Shown one piece after another: positions 18,106 to 25,895 of a DNA stretch of 64,000 nt (position 1 is the stretch's first letter; each line of letters starts with the position of its first letter). This DNA comes from G963678445 sp963678445 (GTDB taxonomy: Bacteria; Hydrogenedentota; Hydrogenedentia; Hydrogenedentales; G963678445), in NCBI GenBank assembly GCA_963678445.1, contig OY782877.1, positions 2,356,001 through 2,420,000 of the forward strand. Direction: 5' to 3'. Made by a program: the position numbers and the translations under genes. A model generated the notes under the pieces. It saw nothing but the letters and a program-made list of their open reading frames with translations. It was not told the DNA's origin and did no database searches.

Positions 18106-18405
18106 ATGACAACGTTAACGAGTACACAGCGAAAATTTTTGCGTGGCTTGGCACATCACCTTGACCCGATTGTGTTGGTGGGTAAGCAGGGTGTTACGGA
18201 TGCGCTGGTCCGTTCGGTTGCGGTGGCGTTGGAGGCGCATGAGCTGATCAAGGTGCGTTTTAATGAGTATAAGGACGAGAAGAAGGCCTTGTCGGCAGAG
18301 ATTGCCGATCGAACAGGAAGCCAGATTGCCGGTGTTATTGGGCATGTGTTGATCCTGTATCGTCAGCAGCCGGATGAGGAAAAACGCAAGATCGAATTGC
18401 CTTAA
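18106..18405 (+). CDS. yhbY: Ribosome assembly RNA-binding protein YhbY (CRM domain)
   Basis: 99 residues, the usual length. The single CRM domain is intact: 'LTSTQRKFLRGLAHHLDPIVLVGKQG' start region, the GKxG loop, 'IKVRFNEYKDEKK' and 'GVIGHVLILYRQ' at the C-terminus. Family members bind pre-50S particles and 23S rRNA. ATG 18106 has a GAGAGA stretch about 10 nt upstream. A palindromic repeat (18418-18447) right after the stop could act as terminator. Confidence 0.9.
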   Translation: MTTLTSTQRKFLRGLAHHLDPIVLVGKQGVTDALVRSVAVALEAHELIKVRFNEYKDEKKALSAEIADRTGSQIAGVIGHVLILYRQQPDEEKRKIELP

Positions 18406-18417
18406 GCCTTTGAGGGA

Positions 18418-18545
18418 CTTCTTTCTTTTTACGGAAAAAGAAAGAAGCAAAGAAAAACGACTATGTTTGATAGTTTTGCTTTGGTTACCCACGGCAAGGA
18501 CCATAATTATTGCCTGCGGTCGCTGGACCGCCGAGGGCGTAGGGA
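18418..18545. repeat. Dispersed repeat with palindrome, copy between yhbY and the R-M pair
   Basis: Starts with the same 13-bp perfect palindrome as 8591-8620 and the same 'GCAAAGAAAAACGA' extension. It continues with 'CACGGCAAGGACCATAATTA' and the hairpin GCGGTC-GCTG-GACCGC. It thus links the tandem repeats at 8.6 kb to the GGACCATA/GCGGTCGCTGGACCGC family. Confidence 0.8.
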
Positions 18546-18563
18546 TAAGGGAAGAGGAGTAGC

Positions 18564-18953
18564 ATGGCGGGCAAAGCGAATGCGGTTAAATCGGGGAATG
18601 ATCTGGAAAAGCAGGTGGCGCATATTGGTGCAGAACTCGGTTTGAGCGTGGAGCGTCAGGTGCAGGTGGGCAGGCGTATTTGGGGAGCACGTCGCCGTAT
18701 CGATGTGGTGCTGAAGCATCCAGAGACACGCGTCAGCCTGGGGGTGGAATGCAAATATCAGGGAAGTGCGGGGTCGGCGGAGGAGAAGATCCCGGCGACG
18801 ATTGAAGATATTAAAGCATGGCCCATTCGGGGAATTGTGGTGTACTCTGGTGTGGGCTTTTCAGAGAATATAAAATCCTTTTTGTTGTCGACAGGTATGG
18901 CGGTGGAGTTGGTGGACGTGCGCAAATGGCTGGAGTTGTATTTCGGACTATGA
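18564..18953 (+). CDS. PD-(D/E)XK nuclease, probable type II restriction endonuclease
   Basis: 129 residues. The PD-(D/E)XK core is readable: an N-terminal 'GNDLEKQVA' helix (conserved Glu), 'RRRIDVVL' with D47, and 'GVECKYQ' with E62-x-K64, then 'KIPATIEDIKAWPIRGIVVYSG'. It is small for a restriction enzyme but fits compact members. GAGGAG precedes ATG 18564. The stop overlaps the start of a DNA adenine methylase gene by 4 nt (ATGA, 18950-18953), which is the main reason to call a restriction-modification pair. Recognition sequence is unknown. A dispersed repeat lies directly upstream. Confidence 0.75.
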   Translation: MAGKANAVKSGNDLEKQVAHIGAELGLSVERQVQVGRRIWGARRRIDVVLKHPETRVSLGVECKYQGSAGSAEEKIPATIEDIKAWPIRGIVVYSGVGFSENIKSFLLSTGMAVELVDVRKWLELYFGL

Positions 18954-19804
18954 AAGCAGTGCGACGCCTAACAGCGGTGCCTCACCCTTTTTTGAAGTGG
19001 GTGGGGGGTAAACGACAATTGCTGGAGGAGTTGCATGCGCGTTTACGTGAGACCGGTGGTTTTCGTCGCTATCATGAGCCTTTTTTGGGGGGCGGCGCGC
19101 TTTTCTTTTCGTTGTACCGTGCGCAGGAATTGCCGCGGAGCAAGGCGTTCCTTTCTGACAATAATCCCAACCTGATTTCGACGTATGAGGTGGTTCAGTC
19201 GCAGGTAGAACCGCTCATCGTTTTGTTGAAACAACATAAAGAGGTGCACTGCAAGGAGTACTACTACGAAGTTCGTTCCTCTGTGCCTGAAGATGTGGTT
19301 GCCCAGGCTGCGCGCATGATTTATCTCAACAAAACATGCTTTAACGGACTCTATCGTGAGAATAGCAAGGGGCTGTTCAACGTGCCCATGGGGCGCTACA
19401 AAAATCCAAACATCTGCGATGAAGTAAATCTGCGCGCGGCAGCCATAGCTCTTTCGCGTGCCAGGTTGATGCGTCAGCCGTTTACCAATATTTTGAAAAC
19501 GGCCCAGACTGGAGATTTTGTCTACTTCGATCCGCCCTACCACCCTGTTTCAAAAACGGCTTCGTTTACGCGGTATGAAAAGAACGATTTTGGCGAGGCG
19601 CAGCAACGGGAATTGGCGCAGGTTTTTCTCGCGTTGACCCAGCGTGGCGTAAAGGCGTTGCTCTCCAATTCCATGACGCCGCTGATTCGGGAATTATATG
19701 ACGAGCCGCAGTATACCTTCGAAGAAGTGCTGGCCGCACGGCATGTCAACAGTCGTGCAGATCAACGCGGTAAAGTCAGCGAGGCGCTCGTCCGTAATTT
19801 TTAA
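18950..19804 (+). CDS. DNA adenine N6-methyltransferase (Dam/D12 class)
   Basis: 284 residues. The D12-class signatures are 'PFLKWVGGKRQLL' (AdoMet-binding FxGG motif I) and 'VYFDPPYHP' (catalytic DPPY, motif IV). Intermediate landmarks are 'YHEPFLGGGALFF', 'LSDNNPNLI', 'IYLNKTCFNGLYREN' and 'FNVPMGRY', as in Dam and M.DpnII-like enzymes. It starts at ATG 18950, overlapping the nuclease stop. It should protect host sites against the coupled nuclease; the Dam-like core often means GATC, but that cannot be read here. It converges on the HD-GYP gene with a 15-bp gap. Confidence 0.9.
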   Translation: MKAVRRLTAVPHPFLKWVGGKRQLLEELHARLRETGGFRRYHEPFLGGGALFFSLYRAQELPRSKAFLSDNNPNLISTYEVVQSQVEPLIVLLKQHKEVHCKEYYYEVRSSVPEDVVAQAARMIYLNKTCFNGLYRENSKGLFNVPMGRYKNPNICDEVNLRAAAIALSRARLMRQPFTNILKTAQTGDFVYFDPPYHPVSKTASFTRYEKNDFGEAQQRELAQVFLALTQRGVKALLSNSMTPLIRELYDEPQYTFEEVLAARHVNSRADQRGKVSEALVRNF

Positions 19805-19819
19805 AAATGCACAAGCGCG

Positions 19820-21355
19820 TTAGTCTAGCAGACGTTGTTCCGGAAACGCATCACGGATGGCCAGAATCTCTTCAATATTGGCAAAAAAGATATCGACCAG
19901 ATTGGGATCGAACTGTTTGCCCCGTTGCTCACGGAAATAGGAAAAGATTTCATCCATCGTCCACGCTTTTTTATACACGCGATCCGCGCCCAGCGCATCA
20001 AAGACATCCGCTATCCCTGTAATACGACCGTAGATGCTGATGTCCTTTCCCGAAATGCCGCGGGGATATCCAAAACCATCGTGCCGTTCATGATGCTCCA
20101 TAGCAATAAGGGCCGCTACCTGCAAGATACGCCCCTTCGTCTTTTTCAGCATGTCATGACCCAGTGTGGTGTGCGTTTTGATAACGTCATACTCTTCCGG
20201 TGTAAGCTTGCCGGGTTTATTTAGAATAGCGTCAGGGATGCCTACCTTACCCACATCGTGCAAGGGCGCCGCCAAACGGAAGATTTCCGCCTCCTGCGAA
20301 CTCATGCCACACTTTAGCCCCAGGAGTTTGCAGTATTCAGCCACCCGTTTCACATGGCAGCCCGTCTCACGCGATCGGGTTTCTACAATTTCACCCAGGG
20401 TAAAGACGATTTCACGTTGCGCATCCTCAATGTCACGGATAAGCCGCACATTTTCCAAGGCTGCCGCCGCATGGTTAGCCATGATGCTAAGCGTCTTTAA
20501 ATCCCCCTCCGTAAACTCAGCCCGATTTCGCTTTTCCGTCACATTCAGCACCGCGATCACCTGCAAGTTACCCACCTCCACCAAGTTACCTGTATCCATC
20601 GGCGAAGCTTTGCGCTCCAGAGGGACCGAGATAAACGAGTCGCCTTTCAGACGGCGGCTCATCATTTGCATGTTGGGTTGCAGCTGGATATTTTCGATCA
20701 ACAGCGGTTGCACGTTGCGCGCTACCCATCCCGAAATGCTATCCCCGATTTCCACCACCGAATTATTGTAGGTTTCCGGCAATCCAATGCTGCAGGCAAC
20801 TTTCAGTCGTTTTCCATCCGGTGAAACCAGCATCAGCGAACCACGCACCGCTTTCACACGTTCCAGCGCTGCCCGCAATACAAAATTAAGCAAGCCTTCT
20901 TCGTCCCGGATAGACGCAATGCTTTCACTGATATTGAACAGTTCGGTCAATTCCAAAAGCAACGCATTTTCATTGATGAGACGGCGGCGTTCCAAAGCGT
21001 TATTCACCGCCATCTTAATTTCACTCAAATTGAAAGGCTTCAGAACGTAGTCATATGCGCCTTCCTTCACCGCCGCCCGCGCCGTTTCCAACGTGGCGTA
21101 GCCCGTCATAACAATAGGCACCAGACTGGGCGCCAATTGACGTGTCTGCCGGATCAGTTCAATACCGTCCATCTCCGGCATCATGATATCGGTAAAGAGG
21201 ACCACGAAATTTGTGTCATTTCGCAGGATTTCCAATGCAGCCTTTCCATTGGGCGCCATTTCTACATGAAACCCTTCCTCTGAAAGGATATCAAATAAAA
21301 GCTCGCGAATGACGATTTCATCGTCCACAACTAATATGCGATTTTCACCTGCCAT
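19820..21355 (-). CDS. Response regulator: REC - GAF - HD-GYP phosphodiesterase
   Basis: 511 residues. REC domain 5-120 has acidic pocket 'VVDDE', phospho-acceptor D56 in 'FTDIMMPEMDG' and the conserved Lys in 'YVLKPF'. A GAF-like domain spans about 150-300. The HD-GYP domain (~315-505) has 'LHDVGKVGIPD', 'HHERHDGFGYPRG' and 'SIYGRITGIADVFDA', so the HD metal ligands and GYP motif are all present. The family hydrolyses c-di-GMP; here activity would be gated by phosphorylation and a GAF ligand. No cognate kinase is in the window. The PilZ protein at 36-37 kb is a possible downstream c-di-GMP effector. Confidence 0.92.
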   Translation of the reverse strand: MAGENRILVVDDEIVIRELLFDILSEEGFHVEMAPNGKAALEILRNDTNFVVLFTDIMMPEMDGIELIRQTRQLAPSLVPIVMTGYATLETARAAVKEGAYDYVLKPFNLSEIKMAVNNALERRRLINENALLLELTELFNISESIASIRDEEGLLNFVLRAALERVKAVRGSLMLVSPDGKRLKVACSIGLPETYNNSVVEIGDSISGWVARNVQPLLIENIQLQPNMQMMSRRLKGDSFISVPLERKASPMDTGNLVEVGNLQVIAVLNVTEKRNRAEFTEGDLKTLSIMANHAAAALENVRLIRDIEDAQREIVFTLGEIVETRSRETGCHVKRVAEYCKLLGLKCGMSSQEAEIFRLAAPLHDVGKVGIPDAILNKPGKLTPEEYDVIKTHTTLGHDMLKKTKGRILQVAALIAMEHHERHDGFGYPRGISGKDISIYGRITGIADVFDALGADRVYKKAWTMDEIFSYFREQRGKQFDPNLVDIFFANIEEILAIRDAFPEQRLLD

Positions 21356-21473
21356 ACGTTTTACATCCTAACCCTGCCCACCTGAGTGTCTGCTACCCCG
21401 AAAATACCTATCACACCCAATTCGGCGTGTTTTCGAGTGCCCATTAAACTTTTTCGACGCAGGGGGGGGAATA

Positions 21474-22859
21474 TCAGTTACCCGATGCATAGACGCGTTC
21501 CCGTGTTTGCAACAAAGCCTGCTTCACCCGTTCGGGTGCGGTCCCCCCAAACGTGTTTCGCCGCGCAACAATTGCCTGCGGCGTCAGCACCTCAAAAATA
21601 TCCGAATCAAACAGCTCGGAAAACTGTTGGAATTCCGATAGTGAAAGTTCCGGCAAACGTTTTGTCTCATTCGTGCAGAACAAAACGATACGCCCAACCA
21701 CTCCATGCGCCTCCCGAAACGGCATACCCTTGGTTACCAGATAATCGGCAATATCCGTTGCCTCCATAAAGCCCTCTGCCACGGCTGCAGCCATGGCGGT
21801 TTTGCGTACCTGTATCGCCGGGATCATGCGCGCAAAAACCTCTACAGAAAGCTGCACCGTGTCGGCTGCGTCAAATAGCGGCTCCTTATCCTCCTGCAGA
21901 TCCCGATTGTAGGTCATCGGCAAACCCTTCACCAGCGTCAACAACGCCGTCAAATCGCCATAGACCCGTCCTGTTTTACCCCGCACCAACTCCGCCACAT
22001 CCGGGTTCTTTTTCTGCGGCATAATGCTTGAGCCTGTCGTGAAAGCGTCCCCAATTTCGATAAACGAAAAAGCCGGACTCGACCAGAGAATCAACTCTTC
22101 GGAGAAGCGAGACAAGTGCATCATGGTCATCGCCGCTGCTGCGCAAAACTCTACGATATAATCCCGATCCGCCACCGCATCCATACTGTTCGTCGAAATC
22201 GCATCAAAGCCCAACTCCTGCGCCACCTGTTCCCGATTGATGGGATAAGGCGTACCCGCCATGGCCGCGGAGCCCAACGGCATTACGTTCACACGTTTAC
22301 GCAACTCCAGAAAACGCTGGCGGTCCCGCAAAAACATCTCCACATACGCCAGCATGTGGTGCGCCAGCAATACCGGTTGGGCGTGTTGTAAGTGCGTGTA
22401 CCCCGGCAGGATAACTTCCTGATGCGCTTCCGCAAAATCCAGCAACGCCCCCTGCAGACTTTGCAGCAGCGTCACAATGGCATCAATTTGATCCCGCGTC
22501 CAGAGCCGCACATCGGTTGCAATCTGATCATTCCGACTGCGTCCAGTATGCAGCCGTTTACCCGCATCACCGATTTGAACCACCAACGCCACCTCAATAT
22601 TCGTATGCACATCCTCCAGCGCCGTCTCCCACGTCATTTCACCTTGCGCCACCCGCTCCCCAATCACCGTCAGCCCACCTATAATCTTTTGGGCATCCTC
22701 ATTATCAATAATACGGCATGCCCCCAACATACGTGCGTGCGCTATGCTGGCCCGAATATCCCAAGGCGCCAGACGCGCATCAAACGAAACCGACTCTCCC
22801 AACACCTCCACCAGCTTGTCGGTTTTTCCCTCAAAACGACCGCCCCACAACTTACTCAT
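21474..22859 (-). CDS. argH: Argininosuccinate lyase
   Basis: About 461 residues from the ATG at 22857-22859, giving the standard 'MSKLWGGRF' start (an in-frame ATG at 22877 would add six residues). It cleaves argininosuccinate to arginine and fumarate, the last step of arginine synthesis. The superfamily signature 'GSSIMPQKKNPDVAE' is intact, with 'TGRSRNDQIATD', 'GYTHLQHAQPV' and 'DYIVEF' at expected places. It belongs to the same fold as FumC but is distinguished by the WGGRF start and QKKNPD motif. argG is not adjacent. The gap upstream (to 23740) holds no other recognised gene. Confidence 0.95.
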   Translation of the reverse strand: MSKLWGGRFEGKTDKLVEVLGESVSFDARLAPWDIRASIAHARMLGACRIIDNEDAQKIIGGLTVIGERVAQGEMTWETALEDVHTNIEVALVVQIGDAGKRLHTGRSRNDQIATDVRLWTRDQIDAIVTLLQSLQGALLDFAEAHQEVILPGYTHLQHAQPVLLAHHMLAYVEMFLRDRQRFLELRKRVNVMPLGSAAMAGTPYPINREQVAQELGFDAISTNSMDAVADRDYIVEFCAAAAMTMMHLSRFSEELILWSSPAFSFIEIGDAFTTGSSIMPQKKNPDVAELVRGKTGRVYGDLTALLTLVKGLPMTYNRDLQEDKEPLFDAADTVQLSVEVFARMIPAIQVRKTAMAAAVAEGFMEATDIADYLVTKGMPFREAHGVVGRIVLFCTNETKRLPELSLSEFQQFSELFDSDIFEVLTPQAIVARRNTFGGTAPERVKQALLQTRERVYASGN

Positions 22860-23740
22860 ACCTGCATTTTCCTTCATATCAACACATTGCGATGGTGCGC
22901 AAAACAATGGAGGACAAATACCTCGGGAAGCTTCAGCGCCTCACAATGCCAAAACGCTATTTAACCGTGAACAAACGCACCGCCCTTGAAGCAAGGTTCT
23001 GTACGTAGCCTGGCCGTATAAAAACGAAGAAATCTTAACTTTCTACGGCTTTCTATATTTTTAAAGCTACCCTATCATACCCAATCGGAGGGGCAAACCA
23101 AAAGTGTTGCGTCAATTTTCTTATACTTTTGTACTTAGAGCGGTTTTCTATTGAATTCTACACGAAAAATCGCTTTTTTGCGCCAATATGACATCTCTGT
23201 GCACTGGAAACGCTTCTAGTTGCTGGTTTACCCGTCACCGGGATAAGCCGTTACCCGATACATTCCTGCTGAGGCATTGCAACACCGCGACAAAATGGTG
23301 TAGAGTACCCGTATGTGTTCTACAAGAATACGCTGAATACTTTTCTTTCCCAGTTCTTCAAAAATGGCGGAGCAGTTGGGTAAACAATACCCCCTGACAC
23401 ATATTCCGAAGGGCATAGAATTCACTAGCAGCGCGCTAAAGTGGCCTGGTCGTCACAAACAAAAATACAGCGTCCTTGCCATCCCTGAGCACAACAGAAA
23501 TTTCGTCTGCTATATCCAGGATGGCTTCTGGGTGCACAAACGCCAGGGTGCGGAATAATAGCCGCGATACCGAATTCTTGCCATTTCGCACAAAACAACA
23601 TCAGCATCATGTTTTTATAGTGATTTTCGGGTTTTCGGGTGCCTGGTCGCCGCGCTTGGGTCGCTTATGCCTCACGCGTCAACCTATAATAAGGCGTCAG
23701 CATCATTTCCAAACCGTCTTCGCGAGTCGAGGTTTTTACT
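22860..23740. other. 880-bp gap without a supported gene
   Basis: Between divergent argH and the Gfo/Idh oxidoreductase. Short open frames exist on both strands (e.g. 23364-23558 +), but none has a good ribosome-binding site plus a recognisable product. The sequence looks like decayed or regulatory DNA; 23020-23190 is AT-rich and probably carries promoters. I see no copy of the dispersed repeat. Confidence 0.5.
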
Positions 23741-24694
23741 ATGTCGAAAATACGGGTGGGCGTGGTCGGAGTAGGCCATCTAGGCTACCATCATGCACGC
23801 ATTTATGCAGATATGGAAACAACCACCCTGGTCGGGGTGGCGGATGTTACAGACGCACATCGCGAACGTGCCGCGCACGATTTCAGTACGCGGGGTTTTG
23901 ACTCGGTAGAGGCGTTGCTTGCCGCGGGCGTAGATGCGGTATCCGTTGCAACCCCCACATCCTCGCATAGCGAGATCACAAACACCTTGCTCCAGGCAGG
24001 GGTGCATGTGCTGGTAGAAAAACCGATCGCCGCCTCGTTGTCCGAAGCACAGAAAATGCTTGCGACAGCGCAGGCCCATCAGTGCATCTTGCAGGTGGGG
24101 CATATTGAGCGTTTTAATGGTGCGGTAATGGCGTTACTCAATGCCTTTGAAAAACCGCGCTTTATTGAATGTCACCGGTTGAGCCCCTTCCCGGGACGCG
24201 GCACAGATGTGAGCGTAGTCCTGGATTTGATGATTCATGATTTAGATGTGCTGCTGGCGATGGAACACTCCGAAGTGATCTCGATCGATGCTGTTGGCGT
24301 CCCCGTCTTTTCTTCAAGCGAAGATATCGCCAATGTACGACTACGTTTTGCCTCCGGTTGTGTAGCCAACCTGACCAGCAGCCGGGTTTCAATGGATCGC
24401 ATGCGCAAAATTCGTATTTTTGCGCAAAACGCCTACGTATCCACCGATTACGGCGCACAGGAAGTGCTGGTTTATCGGAAAAAAACGCCTGCGCAGGCAA
24501 ATATCGAAAATGTGATGGAACAAATTGCGGTGGAGCCCTTACCCGTGCAAAAAGAGGAACCGTTACGCTTGGAGCTGGCCTCTTTTGTGAATTGTGTGCG
24601 CACGGGTAGCCAGCCAGTGGTGACGGGCGAGGATGGCGTAAAAGCACTGAAGTTGGCGCAGGATATCGTCGACTTCATTCGGGAGCACTCTTGA
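23741..24694 (+). CDS. Gfo/Idh/MocA family oxidoreductase coupled to lpxB
   Basis: 317 residues. The NAD(P)-binding N-domain shows 'VGVVGVGHLGYHHARI' (GxGxxG) and 'VSVATPTSSH'. The 'VLVEKPIA' motif supplies the conserved EKP lysine, and the C-terminal alpha/beta domain has 'VVLDLMIHDLDVLL'. It overlaps lpxB by 4 nt (TTGA at 24691-24694), so the two are translationally coupled. In several Gram-negatives an oxidoreductase of this family (GnnA-type, UDP-GlcNAc 3-dehydrogenase) sits beside lpx genes and helps make amide-linked 3-amino lipid A. I infer a lipid A sugar role, but the transaminase partner is not in view. Confidence 0.82.
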   Translation: MSKIRVGVVGVGHLGYHHARIYADMETTTLVGVADVTDAHRERAAHDFSTRGFDSVEALLAAGVDAVSVATPTSSHSEITNTLLQAGVHVLVEKPIAASLSEAQKMLATAQAHQCILQVGHIERFNGAVMALLNAFEKPRFIECHRLSPFPGRGTDVSVVLDLMIHDLDVLLAMEHSEVISIDAVGVPVFSSSEDIANVRLRFASGCVANLTSSRVSMDRMRKIRIFAQNAYVSTDYGAQEVLVYRKKTPAQANIENVMEQIAVEPLPVQKEEPLRLELASFVNCVRTGSQPVVTGEDGVKALKLAQDIVDFIREHS

Positions 24695-25800
24695 CACGTA
24701 TTTTCTTCGTAGCCGGGGAGTCCTCAGGCGATACCCACGGCGCCAATCTAATTCGGGCGCTACGTTGCGCTGCACCACAGGTGCATTGCGAGGGCCTTGG
24801 GGGTGTTTTGATGCAGGAGGCCGGCATGGTGCTTCGGCACGATTTGGCCGGTCAGGGCATCATGGGCTTTACCGAGGTTATCAAACACTTTCCCGCCATA
24901 CGACGACTTTTTCTGGAAACCGTGGAGCACTTGCGCGAGACACGGCCTGATTGTCTCGTACTGATTGATTACCCCGGTTTCAACATCCGTCTGGCCAAAG
25001 CCGCCCATGCGCTGGGGATAAAGGTTCTCTACTACATCAGTCCACAGGTGTGGGCCTGGAAGAAGAAACGCATTCATACCCTGGCGCGCTACGTCGACAA
25101 AATGCTGGTAATCTTTCCCTTCGAAGAACCCCTATACAAAAAAGTCGGCCTACCCTGTGCCTATGTTGGCCATCCGCTACTGGATCATATTGCTACCTAT
25201 TCGCCCCCTGCCACCCTTTCGGAAGAACCCGATACCTGGGTGGGGCTGTTACCCGGAAGCCGAGAACAGGAAATCGAACGGCTGCTTCTACCCATGCTCG
25301 ATATCGCCCGTGGCATGCAAAAAGCGCACCCGGAAATCCGTTTTATTACACCATGCACGAATGAAAAGCGAGCCGCGCAGATACGAAAACTGGCCGGCGA
25401 TTTCCCCTTAGAGATACGCATCGGCGGTATGTACGACGTATTAAGCTGCGCCCGTTTCTGCATGGTTGCATCCGGCACCGCCACGCTGGAAACTGCCCTC
25501 TTCAATACCCCCATGTTAATTGTTTATCGCATTAGCGCTGCCAGCTATTGGCTTGCCCGTTTTCTAGTGCATATCAAATACATTGGCATAGTAAACATTC
25601 TGGCAGATCGCGAGGTTGTCCCCGAATTCATTCAGCAGGATGTCAGTACAAAAAAAATACTTCCCAAGGCACTGGCGCTCTTCGAGGACACGCCCGAACG
25701 GGAAAAGATGCTGGCGGACTTCGAGGCAGTGCGTAACATATTAGGCGATGGCGGCGCGTCAAAAAACGCAGCAGAGGAAATTCTAAGACTTGATTTTTAG
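24691..25800 (+). CDS. lpxB: Lipid-A-disaccharide synthase
   Basis: 369 residues starting at TTG 24691, which overlaps the upstream stop. It condenses UDP-2,3-diacylglucosamine with lipid X to the lipid A disaccharide (GT19). Diagnostic motifs are 'FFVAGESSGDTHG' at the N-terminus, 'GQGIMGFTEVI', 'DYPGFNIRLAK', 'YYISPQVWAWKKKRI', 'VGHPLLD', 'LLPGSREQEI', 'ASGTATLETAL' and 'PEFIQQD'. Length is typical (about 380). It is direct evidence for an LPS-type outer membrane. The next gene, polA, starts 95 nt downstream on the same strand. Confidence 0.96.
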   Translation: MTRIFFVAGESSGDTHGANLIRALRCAAPQVHCEGLGGVLMQEAGMVLRHDLAGQGIMGFTEVIKHFPAIRRLFLETVEHLRETRPDCLVLIDYPGFNIRLAKAAHALGIKVLYYISPQVWAWKKKRIHTLARYVDKMLVIFPFEEPLYKKVGLPCAYVGHPLLDHIATYSPPATLSEEPDTWVGLLPGSREQEIERLLLPMLDIARGMQKAHPEIRFITPCTNEKRAAQIRKLAGDFPLEIRIGGMYDVLSCARFCMVASGTATLETALFNTPMLIVYRISAASYWLARFLVHIKYIGIVNILADREVVPEFIQQDVSTKKILPKALALFEDTPEREKMLADFEAVRNILGDGGASKNAAEEILRLDF

Positions 25801-25895
25801 AAGCTCTCATAGAAATGAATCGTTGCTACAATCAGGGTCGGCAAGAACCATCTGTTTTGGTTGTGATCCCTGGACGACTTTGGGGATACCTTTCG

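Noticed and set aside
22907..23740. Possible small genes at 23188-23610
   Set aside because: Short overlapping frames on both strands, no convincing ribosome-binding site or family resemblance.
23741..24694. Calling the Gfo/Idh/MocA gene gnnA outright
   Set aside because: The family is broad and no transaminase partner is visible; only the coupling to lpxB supports it.
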